A stretch of DNA of 64,000 nt from Planctomycetota bacterium (GCA_016872775.1 VGZA01000021.1:1-64000), one strand, 5' to 3'. Positions 8,016 to 17,585 are shown, numbered from the stretch's first letter. Numbers and translations: made by a program. Notes: a model not told the origin generated them from the sequence alone.

Positions 8016-9005
8016 ATGTTTAAATCGACGGACGGTCGCGTGCGAGTCGGCGTGGTCGGCCTCGGGCGATTCGGGCGACTGCACGCGCTGACGCTGGCTG
8101 GGCTCGCGGAGGCGCGGTTGGTGGCGCTCGTTGCTCGCCGCGAGGAATCACTCGCGGCATTATCGCACGAATTGCCCGGCATTCCTGGATGGGTCAATCT
8201 GGACGAAGCGATCCTGCGGTCGGGAGCCGATGCCTGGGTCGTCGCCTGTTCGACCGCATCCCATGTATCGGTAACACGACGCCTTTTAGCGGCAGGCCGA
8301 TCGGTATTGCTGGAGAAGCCGATTTCGGAGGACGGGAACGCGGCGCGCAGTTTGATGCCGCTGGTCCAATCCGATTCCGGGAACCTGATGCTCGGGCATA
8401 TCGTGCTGTTCAACAGCGAGTTTCAACAATTGCGCGAAGAAGTACGTACGCGGAGCCCGATCGCGTACCTGGATTGTGTTCGGCATCGGCCGGCGAGCAT
8501 CGTCGGGCAATTTCCGGGCGAGAACCCTTTGCATGCGGCGATGGTCCACGACCTGTATTGTGCACAGGTTTTGTTCGATCGCCGCGAGCCGACTTCGTTC
8601 CAAGCGCGGTACCATCGTACGACCACGGGCGCGATCGATCTCGCTCTGGCGCAGCTTACGTGGGACTCTGGAGCGATCGCTCGTTTCGTCGCCTCTTATC
8701 TGACACCCGCCGGCATGCCACCCCGCGGCTTTGACCGACTGGAAGTATTCGGAAGCGATTGGGCCGCCAGGATCGTACCGAATCCGCGCCCCGTTGAATT
8801 CTGGGATGCGCAGGCTTCCTGGCCACTTCCCCTGGAGATTCGGCCCGGCCCGCTGCAGCCTTCCGGAATGATGGCGGAAGAATTGCGTTGCTTCTGTCGC
8901 GTCGTGCGCGGCGAACAAAAAGTCCCTGTAGGAGCGTCCTACTTCGACGCGCTCCAGGTGCAGCAATGGATGGATCGGCTGTCGGCCGCGGCAAATGGCG
9001 AATAG
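8016..9005 (+). CDS. Gfo/Idh/MocA-family NAD(P)-dependent oxidoreductase
   Basis: This 329-residue protein has an N-terminal Rossmann fold (RVGVVGLGRFGRLHALTL at residues 9-26), the LEKPIS motif near residue 99 containing the conserved catalytic lysine, and a C-terminal alpha/beta substrate domain. HAAMVHDLY lies near residue 172, where the active-site His/Asp pair normally sits. Members oxidise or reduce sugars, inositols and related polyols using NAD(P). The substrate cannot be read from sequence. The ATG at 8016 is preceded by AAGGAG at good spacing. It stands alone between divergent chrA and the FG-GAP gene. There is no signal peptide, so it is cytoplasmic. Confidence 0.92.
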   Translation: MFKSTDGRVRVGVVGLGRFGRLHALTLAGLAEARLVALVARREESLAALSHELPGIPGWVNLDEAILRSGADAWVVACSTASHVSVTRRLLAAGRSVLLEKPISEDGNAARSLMPLVQSDSGNLMLGHIVLFNSEFQQLREEVRTRSPIAYLDCVRHRPASIVGQFPGENPLHAAMVHDLYCAQVLFDRREPTSFQARYHRTTTGAIDLALAQLTWDSGAIARFVASYLTPAGMPPRGFDRLEVFGSDWAARIVPNPRPVEFWDAQASWPLPLEIRPGPLQPSGMMAEELRCFCRVVRGEQKVPVGASYFDALQVQQWMDRLSAAANGE

Positions 9006-9141
9006 GGAATGGAACGGATGAAATGACTGTCGGGGCCGAACCGATCCCACGTATACTGATTGCCGGCGCTCCGTAGCGTCGTAGCAATTTAGCCCGCAGT
9101 GACGGGATTGCCCGTAGTCCTCCAAGATAGGTAACCGCGAG

Positions 9142-12003
9142 ATGCCTTGCTCCGAACAACGCCCTTTGACGCGCCGTGAATTCGCCCACGGCGCATTGCT
9201 GGCTGGCGGCGCCGTCGGCTTGCTCCGTCCCATGCAAGCTGCCGCTCCGGCAACTGTCTACCCGGCCGGCAGCGATTGGCCAATGTACCGTCGCGATCCC
9301 GCCCTGACCGCGACCTCTCCGTTGCGCGGCGGCCTGGGCGAGACACCGCATGTCGTTTGGTCGCTGGAACTGGGCGGGCCGAAGCTTACCGCGGAAACGG
9401 TTCTGGTCCGTGACGTGACCGGGAGCGGAAGCGAGGATTTTCTCACCATCAGTGCCGATACGCTTACCTGTCGCGACGCGCGAGGCCTCGTGCGCTGGCG
9501 GCTGGAGAATATGCTCAACGTATCGATCCAGCAGATCCTGGATTTCGCGGGAGACGGCTCGCGCGGGATTCTGCTGACGACCTCCCGAGCGGGCAGGGTC
9601 GATCAGTTCATGATCGATGGCAGGACCGGCAAAGCGACACATCTTTGGCTCGACCAAAACAACTTCGGTGGCCACACGCGCGTGGGAAAACTGCTGCCGG
9701 ATCGGAACGGCTTGCAGATCGCTTCCACGTCGAGCGGCCAGACTCCTCCCGCGCCGCAAGGGGGCCACGTACGGCTGGTTAGTTTTGACAAGGGGCTTGA
9801 TGCGCCCACTTTTCATATCAACCAGCGCGTCAACGGCGTTTTCTATTCGCCGCTGATCCTGGTGACCGACATGGACGGGGACGGTCATCCGGAGTTGGCC
9901 GTCTTGAGCCATGAACAGCTCTGGGTATTCGATACGAAACAGGGCAGCCAGAAACTCTATGCCGCCTACGGACCGGCGATTCGGACCTACATGGCCACGG
10001 TACAGACAGTGCGACTGCGCCCCGAGGATTCTCGCGCGTCGCTGGTGATGATCAACCCGTCGCTCCCGGGCTTGAAAGCGGTCGCGCAGGACGGCGCCAC
10101 CTTCGCGCGGGAACTGTGGAGAGTCGTGATCGGCGGCGTCGAGGATCAATACCAGAAGCGCGTGACCGTTGTTCCCGCCGGCCCGAGCCTGGTGTACGAC
10201 CCGGATGGCGACGGCCACCCGCTCGTGTTCACCTTGATCAAGAACGAGCATGCCGATTCGATGACGAAGCTGGTTGTATTTGACGCTCGGAACGGTACGC
10301 GTCTGGCCGAATTACCGGAGGCTCAAGTACTCTCTGCCGACGACCTGGATGGCGACGGTAAAGTAGAGTTCCTTCTGCAGTGCGGTAGGGATCTGGTGAT
10401 CTGCCGCTGGGAATCCAACCAGTTGAGAACGCTGTGGCAAAGCGCCGATGTTTTGCCCGTGTTGCATTCCTCGCCGACGGAGGGCGATCCGCAACTCACT
10501 TCGGGAAGTAGCCCGATCTCCCGCGGTAATGTCAGGGTGTGGCGTGTGCGGGATGGCTCCTCCGAATTCCTGCTGCGATTTCCTGAGGGCGTGTTTGCCT
10601 GTCGGCTGGCGCACGATCAGCTGACGCGAGGCGACGCGATTGCACAGCACGAGGCGTTTGGAACCAATCCCGCTGCCGTTCCGGGGCAACCGCGCGTGGT
10701 CTGGGACGGTGTGAAACTGGTCACGCTGGTCGATGGCCAGGAAGTATTTCGCTATCTACCACCAGCTCCCACAACCTATCTGGCCCCGCCACCCATCGTC
10801 GCCGATCTGGCGGGCCAGCGACGGATTCTCGTTCGCGACGCAAGTTCCAATTATCTGCTTTGCTCTGCGCGGGGAGAATTGGAGCGAGTCTGGGCGGAGC
10901 GGGCTCACGGAGTCGCTGAGTTACTCGTCGATCCGGCGGGACTTGCGCCGGTCGTCAGCGACGTCGACGATGACGGCGAACCGGAGGTGCTGCTCACGGT
11001 GACCGAAGCCGGGGGTCAACCGGTCTGCCTGCTGCTCGACCAAAACGGCAAGGAGAAGCGCCGTTGGGGTTTGCTCCCTGGCATGAAGAACTTGAACCCC
11101 GGTCCCACCGGCCGGCTCGGGCCCGGTCGCGGGCGATGGATTCTGTTACGGATGTCAGGTGAGAATGCCCAGGGCGAGCGGACTTTCCTGGTGGTCGCCT
11201 ACGACGGGAAAACAGGGGAACAGCTCTGGGTGCGCGACCACTACGGCAACTATGGCCAGAACCCCGTTGTGTTCGTGGCGCATTTTCCCGGTGCGGTCTG
11301 GGACTACAATCGCGACGGCGCCGACGACTGGCTTGTCTGCTCCGAGAACTTCTACGGCATTGTCGACGTCAGGGCCAATAAGGACCTGGTCGGTCCGGTC
11401 GTGTTGTCCGATGCGCTTGCCGGGCACTGGACCGCCTACACGTTTCCCTCGCTGGCCAGCTTGCGCGACGGTGATCCACCGTGGGTCGTGCATCATAGCG
11501 CCTACGCAATGGGGCTCGTTACAAACCTCGAAGGTCAACCCGTCTGGCATTATGGGATGACGCGGGACTCGGCCAGCAAATGGGCCCAATGCGCCGACCT
11601 GGATGGCGACGGCCAGCGCGAGCTGCTGCACGTTCAACCTGACGGCGTACTGCGCTGTTTTTCGTTGGCCACCCATGCGCGTTGCCCGACCTGTGCGACG
11701 GAATCGGCGCTCGCCGCGCAAACCGATTCTCCCGAGCGTTGGCGGTTCGACATGCAACGACCGGTCGGCCGCATGCTGGCCGCCGACCTGGACGGCGACG
11801 GGCGGATGGAATTGCTGTTCGGCTGTGAGGACGGCAAGCTGTACGCGCTTGCCGAGCGCAACGGTACGCCAGTGCTCTTGTGGAGTGTCCCGCTTGGTCG
11901 CCGCGTCGGCGAACCGATCCTCACCGACCTCGACGGCGACGGCTTGCCCGAGATTCTGGTCACCGCGGAGGATGGGAAGCTCTATTGCTTGAAAGGTAAT
12001 TAG
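9142..12003 (+). CDS. Tat-exported FG-GAP/VCBS-repeat protein
   Basis: This 953-residue protein starts with a twin-arginine signal (TRREFAHGALLAGGAVGLL, residues 9-27). The mature part is a series of beta-propeller blades with calcium-binding-like DxDGDG motifs, for example DMDGDGHPEL, DPDGDGHPLV, DLDGDGKVEF, DVDDDGEPEV, DLDGDGQREL, DLDGDGRMEL and DLDGDGLPEI. PQQ-like blade sequences lie between them. Such proteins are common planctomycete secretome members and probably act as extracytoplasmic binding or scaffold propellers; no enzyme motif was seen. One CPTCA pair near residue 850 could bind metal or form a disulfide. The ATG has only a weak AGG upstream. The following gene is the kinase-like remnant. 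Confidence 0.85.
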   Translation: MPCSEQRPLTRREFAHGALLAGGAVGLLRPMQAAAPATVYPAGSDWPMYRRDPALTATSPLRGGLGETPHVVWSLELGGPKLTAETVLVRDVTGSGSEDFLTISADTLTCRDARGLVRWRLENMLNVSIQQILDFAGDGSRGILLTTSRAGRVDQFMIDGRTGKATHLWLDQNNFGGHTRVGKLLPDRNGLQIASTSSGQTPPAPQGGHVRLVSFDKGLDAPTFHINQRVNGVFYSPLILVTDMDGDGHPELAVLSHEQLWVFDTKQGSQKLYAAYGPAIRTYMATVQTVRLRPEDSRASLVMINPSLPGLKAVAQDGATFARELWRVVIGGVEDQYQKRVTVVPAGPSLVYDPDGDGHPLVFTLIKNEHADSMTKLVVFDARNGTRLAELPEAQVLSADDLDGDGKVEFLLQCGRDLVICRWESNQLRTLWQSADVLPVLHSSPTEGDPQLTSGSSPISRGNVRVWRVRDGSSEFLLRFPEGVFACRLAHDQLTRGDAIAQHEAFGTNPAAVPGQPRVVWDGVKLVTLVDGQEVFRYLPPAPTTYLAPPPIVADLAGQRRILVRDASSNYLLCSARGELERVWAERAHGVAELLVDPAGLAPVVSDVDDDGEPEVLLTVTEAGGQPVCLLLDQNGKEKRRWGLLPGMKNLNPGPTGRLGPGRGRWILLRMSGENAQGERTFLVVAYDGKTGEQLWVRDHYGNYGQNPVVFVAHFPGAVWDYNRDGADDWLVCSENFYGIVDVRANKDLVGPVVLSDALAGHWTAYTFPSLASLRDGDPPWVVHHSAYAMGLVTNLEGQPVWHYGMTRDSASKWAQCADLDGDGQRELLHVQPDGVLRCFSLATHARCPTCATESALAAQTDSPERWRFDMQRPVGRMLAADLDGDGRMELLFGCEDGKLYALAERNGTPVLLWSVPLGRRVGEPILTDLDGDGLPEILVTAEDGKLYCLKGN

Positions 12004-12017
12004 ACCGCGCGAACGCG
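12004..12017 (+). terminator. Short GC hairpin after the FG-GAP gene
   Basis: Directly after the stop codon, CCGCG-CGAA-CGCGG can fold into a five-pair stem with a tetraloop. There is no T-tract, so any terminator role is weak and it may only protect the 3' end. Confidence 0.25.
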
Positions 12018-12084
12018 GAGAACCGCGCCGAGCGAGCCGGCGGTCGAGGCTTGCTTCGCCCGCTGTCGGCAAACAGTACACAAC

Positions 12085-12753
12085 ATGCAGATCCGCTGCC
12101 CTCACTGCCACAACGCGATTGAAACGGTCGCCGATCTGGACCGGACGGAAATTGTCTGCAGCTCCTGCGGCAGCAGCTTCAATCTTCTAGGAAACGATAC
12201 GACGACGACCTATCACCAGGCTGCCAGGCGAATTGCCCATTTCCAACTTATCGAGCAGATCGGCGTCGCGATCCGACAGCGGACCGCTGATCTCGGCCAT
12301 TTACCTTGGAATCGGCAGCATTCCGGTGCAACAGATCACAGCGACGGACCGATACAACTGCGAAATCCGATTCGCCAAATGATTTCGGAAGAGCACGGAA
12401 ATGTATGGGAATGGTGCCAGGATTGGTACGGTCCGCAAAACACGGACGAACAGCCGACCGATCCGGTCGGCCCGGCGCTGGGAGATTCACGCACGGTGCG
12501 AGCAGGAGCGTTTCTGAGCAATTCGTCATATCTACAGTCGGCCAATCGCATCGATATCAAGCCGACCAGTCGCAACGCCGGCACCGGCTTTCGTATCGCC
12601 CGGAACGGGGAAAAACCTGTAACCTGTCCTGGAGGCCCGTCCTACGGGGCCGATAGTTTGCCCTGTGTCCCCGCTGCCGGCGGTGACTTGCAATCCACGC
12701 CGCCCGGCGCCAAACTGACATTTCATCCAACATCCCCCTGCCTGTTGAATTAA
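12085..12753 (+). pseudogene. Chimeric remnant: zinc-ribbon Ser/Thr kinase start joined to formylglycine-enzyme (SUMF1) end
   Basis: The frame encodes 222 residues. Residues 1-55 match the start of planctomycete kinases: a zinc ribbon (CPHC...CSSCG), then the GxFxLIEQIGV lead-in of the kinase P-loop (IAHFQLIEQIGV), which stops before any glycine-loop or VAIK lysine. About 45 residues of unrelated sequence follow. Residues 103-175 match the C-terminal part of the FGE-sulfatase domain (HGNVWEWCQDWYGP, DPVGP, RNAGTGFRIAR), ending in a non-homologous tail. All catalytic parts of both domains are missing. The simplest reading is a large internal deletion of a kinase-SUMF1 type gene, or two neighbouring genes, that left an in-frame join. 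It may still be translated but cannot be a kinase. Confidence 0.75.
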
Positions 12754-12760
12754 TTGACCT

Positions 12761-15166
12761 TTGATTGCCCCACCCCAGTTACCGCGACGATTAACGCTGT
12801 TGCTCGTGCCGTTCCTAGCTAGGAACCTGGCGATCTTGCTGTTGGTCGCGAGTCCCGGGTCGATCGGTTGGGCCGACGACGACGTTCCGTCGTTTCGCGA
12901 CGACGTGATTCCGATTCTGACCCGTTTCGGTTGCAATGCGGGAGGTTGCCACGGCAAATTGGCGGGGCAGAACGGATTTCGCTTGTCGTTGCGCGGGTTC
13001 GCTCCCGACGCCGACTTTGAGAGCCTGGTGCGGGAATCGCGAGGGCGGCGACTCAATGTCGCGGCGCCGAGCCAGAGTCTGCTCTTGCGCAAAGCGACCG
13101 GCCAGGTTGCGCACGGCGGCGGCGTACGATTCTCGGCCGAGGATCGGGCGGCGGTCGTACTGCGCCAGTGGATCGCCGCCGGAGTACCCGGGCTGGTGGA
13201 CGCGGAACCACACCTTATCGATCTCCAGGTATTTCCCGCGGAGGCGATGCTTCGTGTCGGAGAGGCCGTCGAGCTGCGCGTCATTGCCGTCTACGACGAC
13301 GGCCAACACCGCGACGTGACCTGGCTGACACAGTTTTCCGCGGCAGACGCCAGCCTGCTCGAGGTCTCGGAGGCGGGATCGATTCGGGCGGTCCGCCGTG
13401 GAGAATCGGTCGTGCGGGCATCGTTTCAGGACCAGATCCGGACCGCGACGATCACCATACCATTCGTCACGCAGACGTCGGATCACTGGTACCTCCCGCG
13501 CTACAACCTTGTCGACGATGCCGTGTTTGAGAAACTGGCGGCCTTGCATATTCCTCCATCGCCGACCTGCGATGATGCGACGTTCTTGCGTCGAGCGATG
13601 TTGGACGCCATCGGCACGCTGCCGACCATCGAGGAGTCGCGACGGTTTCTGGCCGACAGCCGCGAGGACAAACGCGCACGGCTGGTGGAAGAGTTACTTT
13701 CGCGTTCGGAGTTTATCGACTACTGGGCCTTGATCCTCGGCGATCTGCTACAGAATCGAAAAGAGCGCGATCACGATGTCCGCGGCGCCAAAGGCGTGCG
13801 CGGCCTGCACCGTTGGCTTCGCGCGCAACTGGCAGCCGAAAAGAGTTGGGCCGAGATCGCCGCCTCGATATGGAAAGCCGAAGGCAACGTCGCTCAGGTT
13901 CCGGCAGTCGGGTATTACGTCGTAACGATGGGCGAAAAATCGGCCGAGCAGTCAGAAATCGGCGATTCGGTGGCACAGGCATTTCTAGGAACTCGGATCG
14001 GCTGCGCCCGCTGCCACAATCACCCGCTGGAGAAGTACACCCAGGACGATTACTACCACTTCATCGGGTTCTTTTCCCGTCTGGTTCTGGATCGCAAGAA
14101 GCCGGAAGAGGCACCGACGGAATTGTTCATGGAGAGCGGACACTGGTTGAACCTGCGCCGCCAACTCGGCCAGGAGCAGGAGCGCCGCCAGCTGCTGGAA
14201 AAGGCGGCCAACGACGAGTCGGCGCTGGCCGAATCGCGGAAGCGGATCGCCGATTTCGAACGCCAATTGTCCGAGGCGCACGCCAGCGCGGTGCGCGTAC
14301 GTCAGCCGCGGACCGGCCAGGAGCTGGTGCCTCGCTTTCTGGATCGAACTCCGACGACTCTCTTGCCTGGCTCGGATCCGCGCGACGCATTTGTGACTTG
14401 GGCTACCGACGAGAACAACGAGTACTTCGCGGGTGCAATGGTGAACCGTCTGTGGAAACATTTCCTCGGCGTGGGACTCGTGGAACCCGTCGACGACCTG
14501 CGGGCGACCAATCCGCCCTCGAACCGCCGGCTGTGGGACCTGCTGCGCCGGGAATTCGTCCGAAACGGGTTTCAGTTCAAACCGGTGATGCGTCTGATCA
14601 TGAACTCGCGAACGTATCAGTTGTCGTCCGAGACCGTCGCGGAGAACGCCACCGACTCCCGTTTTTACTCTCATTTCTACGCGCGCCGCCTACCCGCGGA
14701 AGTACTGCTGGACGCGGTGTCCCGCGCGACCGGAGTTCCGGAGTCTTTTCCCGGTTACCCGGTCGGTGTGCGAGCGATCCAAATTCCCGATCCTGGAGTG
14801 GAATCGTATTTTCTCACGGTCTTTGGCCGGCCGGAGCGGACAACCGCCTGCGCCTGCGAACGTACGGGCGACGTAACACTACCGCAACTATTGCATTTGC
14901 AGAACAACGACGGATTGTTGCGCAAGATCTCGTCGCCGGACGGCGCGTTGGCACGTTTGCTTGCCGCCGAAAATGACGACGCGAAAATGATCGACGGCTG
15001 TTACCTGGCAACGTTGAGTCGCCCGGCCAGTGAGGACGAGCGGAGCCAGGTGCTGCAGCTGGTCCAGGCGGCCTCCGCGAGTGCCTCGCCGTCGTTGCGC
15101 GCGGAACTGTATCAGGACCTGTTGTGGGCCTTGCTCAATTCCAAAGAGTTTGCGTTCCAGCACTGA
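12761..15166 (+). CDS. DUF1549/DUF1553 (PSD1-type) protein with cytochrome-like and Ig-like domains
   Basis: This protein of about 801 residues is a standard planctomycete secretome protein. A signal peptide (NLAILLLVASPGSIGWA) is followed by a cytochrome-like segment with CNAGGCHG near residue 64. A bacterial Ig-like domain (about 150-245), DUF1549 (about 255-445) and a second haem-like CARCHNHP motif near 418 follow. A coiled-coil-like stretch (QEQERRQLLEKAANDES, about 470-510) leads into DUF1553 (about 545-790). Function is unproven; these proteins almost always pair with a DUF1501 protein, and that gene follows 22 bp downstream. The start is uncertain: TTG at 12761 lies 7 bp after the remnant gene's stop, and a later TTG/GTG is possible. 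The first haem-like motif has four residues between the cysteines, a form seen in this subfamily. Confidence 0.85.
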   Translation: MIAPPQLPRRLTLLLVPFLARNLAILLLVASPGSIGWADDDVPSFRDDVIPILTRFGCNAGGCHGKLAGQNGFRLSLRGFAPDADFESLVRESRGRRLNVAAPSQSLLLRKATGQVAHGGGVRFSAEDRAAVVLRQWIAAGVPGLVDAEPHLIDLQVFPAEAMLRVGEAVELRVIAVYDDGQHRDVTWLTQFSAADASLLEVSEAGSIRAVRRGESVVRASFQDQIRTATITIPFVTQTSDHWYLPRYNLVDDAVFEKLAALHIPPSPTCDDATFLRRAMLDAIGTLPTIEESRRFLADSREDKRARLVEELLSRSEFIDYWALILGDLLQNRKERDHDVRGAKGVRGLHRWLRAQLAAEKSWAEIAASIWKAEGNVAQVPAVGYYVVTMGEKSAEQSEIGDSVAQAFLGTRIGCARCHNHPLEKYTQDDYYHFIGFFSRLVLDRKKPEEAPTELFMESGHWLNLRRQLGQEQERRQLLEKAANDESALAESRKRIADFERQLSEAHASAVRVRQPRTGQELVPRFLDRTPTTLLPGSDPRDAFVTWATDENNEYFAGAMVNRLWKHFLGVGLVEPVDDLRATNPPSNRRLWDLLRREFVRNGFQFKPVMRLIMNSRTYQLSSETVAENATDSRFYSHFYARRLPAEVLLDAVSRATGVPESFPGYPVGVRAIQIPDPGVESYFLTVFGRPERTTACACERTGDVTLPQLLHLQNNDGLLRKISSPDGALARLLAAENDDAKMIDGCYLATLSRPASEDERSQVLQLVQAASASASPSLRAELYQDLLWALLNSKEFAFQH

Positions 15167-15188
15167 TTCGGAAACGGAGAACGACCGG

Positions 15189-16502
15189 ATGACATTCGAT
15201 CTGCACTGGAATCGTTCGCGCAGGTCTTTTCTGCGCGTAGGCGGACTCAGCGCGCTCGGACTGGGGTTGCCCGAGTGGCTGCGATTACGGGCCGCGGCAG
15301 ACACTCCACTGGTTCGCGGTTCGGGAGCCCGCGCCAAGTCCGTCGTCCTGGTCTATCTGGGTGGAGGACTCTCTCATCACGACAGTTTTGATTTGAAAAC
15401 CGACGCGATTGAGGAAGTGCGTGGCAAATATCATCCGATCTCCACGAACGTTCCCGGACTATCGATCGGGGAACTGTTGCCGCGGATGGCGCAGACCATG
15501 AATAAGGTTTGCCTGGTCCGCAGCGGCGCACATCAGAACGATCACCACGAGACGGCAACCAACTGGGTCATGTCGGGGCGGTTCGGATCGGCGTTCGGCG
15601 ATTGGCCGGCGATGGGTGCCGTGGCCGCTCATGAAAGCGGATTCCCGGGAACCCTGCCACCGTACGTTGCGATTCCCCGTAATCCGTCGTTCACCTGGGA
15701 ACTCGGCAAAAGCGCGTTTCTCGGGGGGCGGTACGAATCGTTCAAGGCCGGCGATCCAAATGCAACGGACTACCGGGTGCGGGACGTCATCGCGCAGGAG
15801 CCGCCGACGGAGCTCCGAACCGAGCGTCGACGGGCGCTGCTGAAGACCGTCGACGGTTTCGCGCGGCGTGTCGAGGGCAACGACCAGTTGCAGGCATACG
15901 ACCAGTTCCAGCGTCGGGCTGCGGAAATGGTATTGTCCGGGGAAGCGCGCCGGGCCTTCGCGATCGAAAGGGAGTCGGCAGAACTGCGTGATCGCTACGG
16001 GCGCACTACGTTTGGACAGAGCTGCCTGTTGGCTCGCAGACTAATCGAACATGGCGTCACATTCGCGACGGTGAACTTTGGGGGCTGGGACCACCACGCG
16101 AAAATTTGGGATGGCCTGCAACAGAAGCTGCCAGATTTTGATCGGGGATTCTCCGCCCTGATCGACGACATGCACGATCGCGGCCTCCTTGCGGACACGC
16201 TGGTCATCGCGATGGGTGAATTCGGCCGCACGCCCAAAATCAATAAAGATGTAGGACGCGACCATTGGGCGCCAGCCGCATCGCTTCTTTTCGCCGGAGC
16301 GGGCGTTGGCGGCGGCAAGGTGATCGGCGCGACGGACAAAGACGGCGCCCAGGTCACTGACTCGCCTGTACGGCCCGCCGATGTGGCCTTCACCGTCTTC
16401 CGGGCGATCGGAATCGACCCGCACAAGACCCTGCTGACACCGGACGGACGCCCTGTCGCCATTCTCGATGAAGGTGCACCGATCGATGCGCTCTACACTT
16501 GA
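15189..16502 (+). CDS. DUF1501 protein, Tat-exported (sulfatase/phosphatase-like fold)
   Basis: This 437-residue protein has a Tat-type signal (SRRSFLRVGGLSALGLG). The DUF1501 landmarks follow: YLGGGLSHHDSFDLK near residue 55, GAHQNDHHETATNWVMSG near 115, NFGGWDHHAKIWDG near 299, MGEFGRTPKIN near 345 and DHWAPA near 362. The His/Asp pattern recalls the alkaline phosphatase/sulfatase superfamily, but no reaction is proven. It forms an operon with the PSD1 gene upstream (22 bp gap, ACGGAG ahead of the ATG) and the PPC gene downstream (17 bp overlap). DUF1501/PSD1 pairs are thought to be an exported enzyme-redox partnership in planctomycetes; that remains an inference. Confidence 0.92.
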   Translation: MTFDLHWNRSRRSFLRVGGLSALGLGLPEWLRLRAAADTPLVRGSGARAKSVVLVYLGGGLSHHDSFDLKTDAIEEVRGKYHPISTNVPGLSIGELLPRMAQTMNKVCLVRSGAHQNDHHETATNWVMSGRFGSAFGDWPAMGAVAAHESGFPGTLPPYVAIPRNPSFTWELGKSAFLGGRYESFKAGDPNATDYRVRDVIAQEPPTELRTERRRALLKTVDGFARRVEGNDQLQAYDQFQRRAAEMVLSGEARRAFAIERESAELRDRYGRTTFGQSCLLARRLIEHGVTFATVNFGGWDHHAKIWDGLQQKLPDFDRGFSALIDDMHDRGLLADTLVIAMGEFGRTPKINKDVGRDHWAPAASLLFAGAGVGGGKVIGATDKDGAQVTDSPVRPADVAFTVFRAIGIDPHKTLLTPDGRPVAILDEGAPIDALYT

Positions 16503-17271
16503 ACCGACCTGGGGGCGCCTGTTGGTCATTTTCGGCCTGAGCTCGCTGCTGGCCGCCGAAGACAAGCCGTCAGCGCCAAAAAAACCGCCGAAGGTGGCGC
16601 TCGCCCATCCCCTGGCTCTGCCTGTCGGTAAGGCCACCAAGGTCGTCGTACGAGGGTGGGAACTTGAACAGGTCAACGAAGTGCGGGTATCCCAGCCCGA
16701 CGTGCAACTCAAGCTGCTCGTAAAAAGTAAAGCGGCCGTTCCCAACAAGCAGGATGCCAAACAGGTTGGCGACACGCAGTTAGAACTGGAGCTGACGGTC
16801 GCCGCCGAGCCGGTCAGCGGCGAATTGACCCTGGTGCTGGTAACGCCGGAGACGGAGAGCACGTCGTTTTCGCTTCTACTCGGAGCCAGCGAACCGCGTA
16901 TCGATGAGGTCGAAGGCAACGACGGATTTCGGCAGGCCCAGTCGATCCAAGTACCTCAGGTCGTGGATGGAGCCCTTCACGCGGATCAGAATGTTGACGT
17001 ATTCGTATTCGAACTGGCGGCACCGCAGACCGTAGTGATCGAAACAATCGCTCGACAGCGTGGCTCCGCGCTCGACAGCCTGTTGACACTCTACGACGAT
17101 CAGACGAATATCCTGGAGATTTCGGACGATCAGCGCGGCACAACCGATTCCTATATCGAACGGCAATTGCCCGCCGGCAGGTACTTCCTTTCCCTGCAGG
17201 ATGCTCATGATCGCGGCGGACCGGCTCACCCCTATCGCCTCGTCGTTCGCGGCGCAGCGATTGCGAGATAG
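16486..17271 (+). CDS. Exported PPC-domain (pre-peptidase C-terminal) protein
   Basis: This protein of 261 residues has a signal peptide (WGRLLVIFGLSSLLAAED), a beta-rich first domain, and a PPC-type domain in the last 120 residues. That domain shows EPRIDEVEGNDGFRQAQSI, NVDVFVFELAAPQTVVIET, the SALDSLLTLYDDQTNILE strand pair, and LPAGRYFLSLQD. PPC domains fold as jelly-roll modules and help secretion or surface binding. No peptidase domain is present. The ATG at 16486 overlaps the end of the DUF1501 gene by 17 bp; an in-frame ATG at 16468 is also possible. With the PSD1 and DUF1501 genes it makes the familiar planctomycete three-gene set. Confidence 0.85.
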   Translation: MRSTLEPTWGRLLVIFGLSSLLAAEDKPSAPKKPPKVALAHPLALPVGKATKVVVRGWELEQVNEVRVSQPDVQLKLLVKSKAAVPNKQDAKQVGDTQLELELTVAAEPVSGELTLVLVTPETESTSFSLLLGASEPRIDEVEGNDGFRQAQSIQVPQVVDGALHADQNVDVFVFELAAPQTVVIETIARQRGSALDSLLTLYDDQTNILEISDDQRGTTDSYIERQLPAGRYFLSLQDAHDRGGPAHPYRLVVRGAAIAR

Positions 17272-17327
17272 CTGTCCCCCGGAGACAAGCTCGCTACGTC
17301 TTCACGCAAGGCGGCCGACAAAGTGAG

Positions 17328-17585
17328 ATGAGCGGAGAAATCCTCGTGCGCGTTCCCGGCGAACGGCTGTTCTACAAGTACAGCGACAGCGCCTTCGATG
17401 TCTCAGTGGACCTGCGAGTTGCCCCGACATCAGGCGGGGCGCTAACCACGCACATCATCGAGATCGCTCCCAAGACGTTTCTGGGGAAATTGATGTCGCC
17501 GCTGATCCGGATGGGACTGGGCAAGCAGACACGGGACGCCGCGAGTAACCTCAAGAAGCTGCTTGAAGGAACTTCGACCGCTTAG
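17328..17585 (+). pseudogene. C-terminal fragment of an SRPBCC (START-like) protein
   Basis: The 85-residue frame resembles the last half of SRPBCC/polyketide-cyclase-like proteins: beta strands ending in IIEIAPKTFLGKLMSPL, then a long helix (RMGLGKQTRDAASNLKKLLEG), where the family's C-terminal helix sits. A complete SRPBCC protein is about 140-160 residues. The reading frame is open upstream into the PPC gene but shows no matching N-terminal helix or start, so the first half appears to be lost. It may be expressed as a fragment from the ATG at 17328, but a folded ligand-binding cup is unlikely. It lies just before the nested repeat element. Confidence 0.5.

Noticed and set aside
8656-10251. 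Long open frame antisense to the Gfo/Idh/MocA and FG-GAP genes (531 residues)
   Set aside because: It is arginine/histidine-rich, lies opposite two well-supported genes, and shows no domain; a GC-rich shadow frame.
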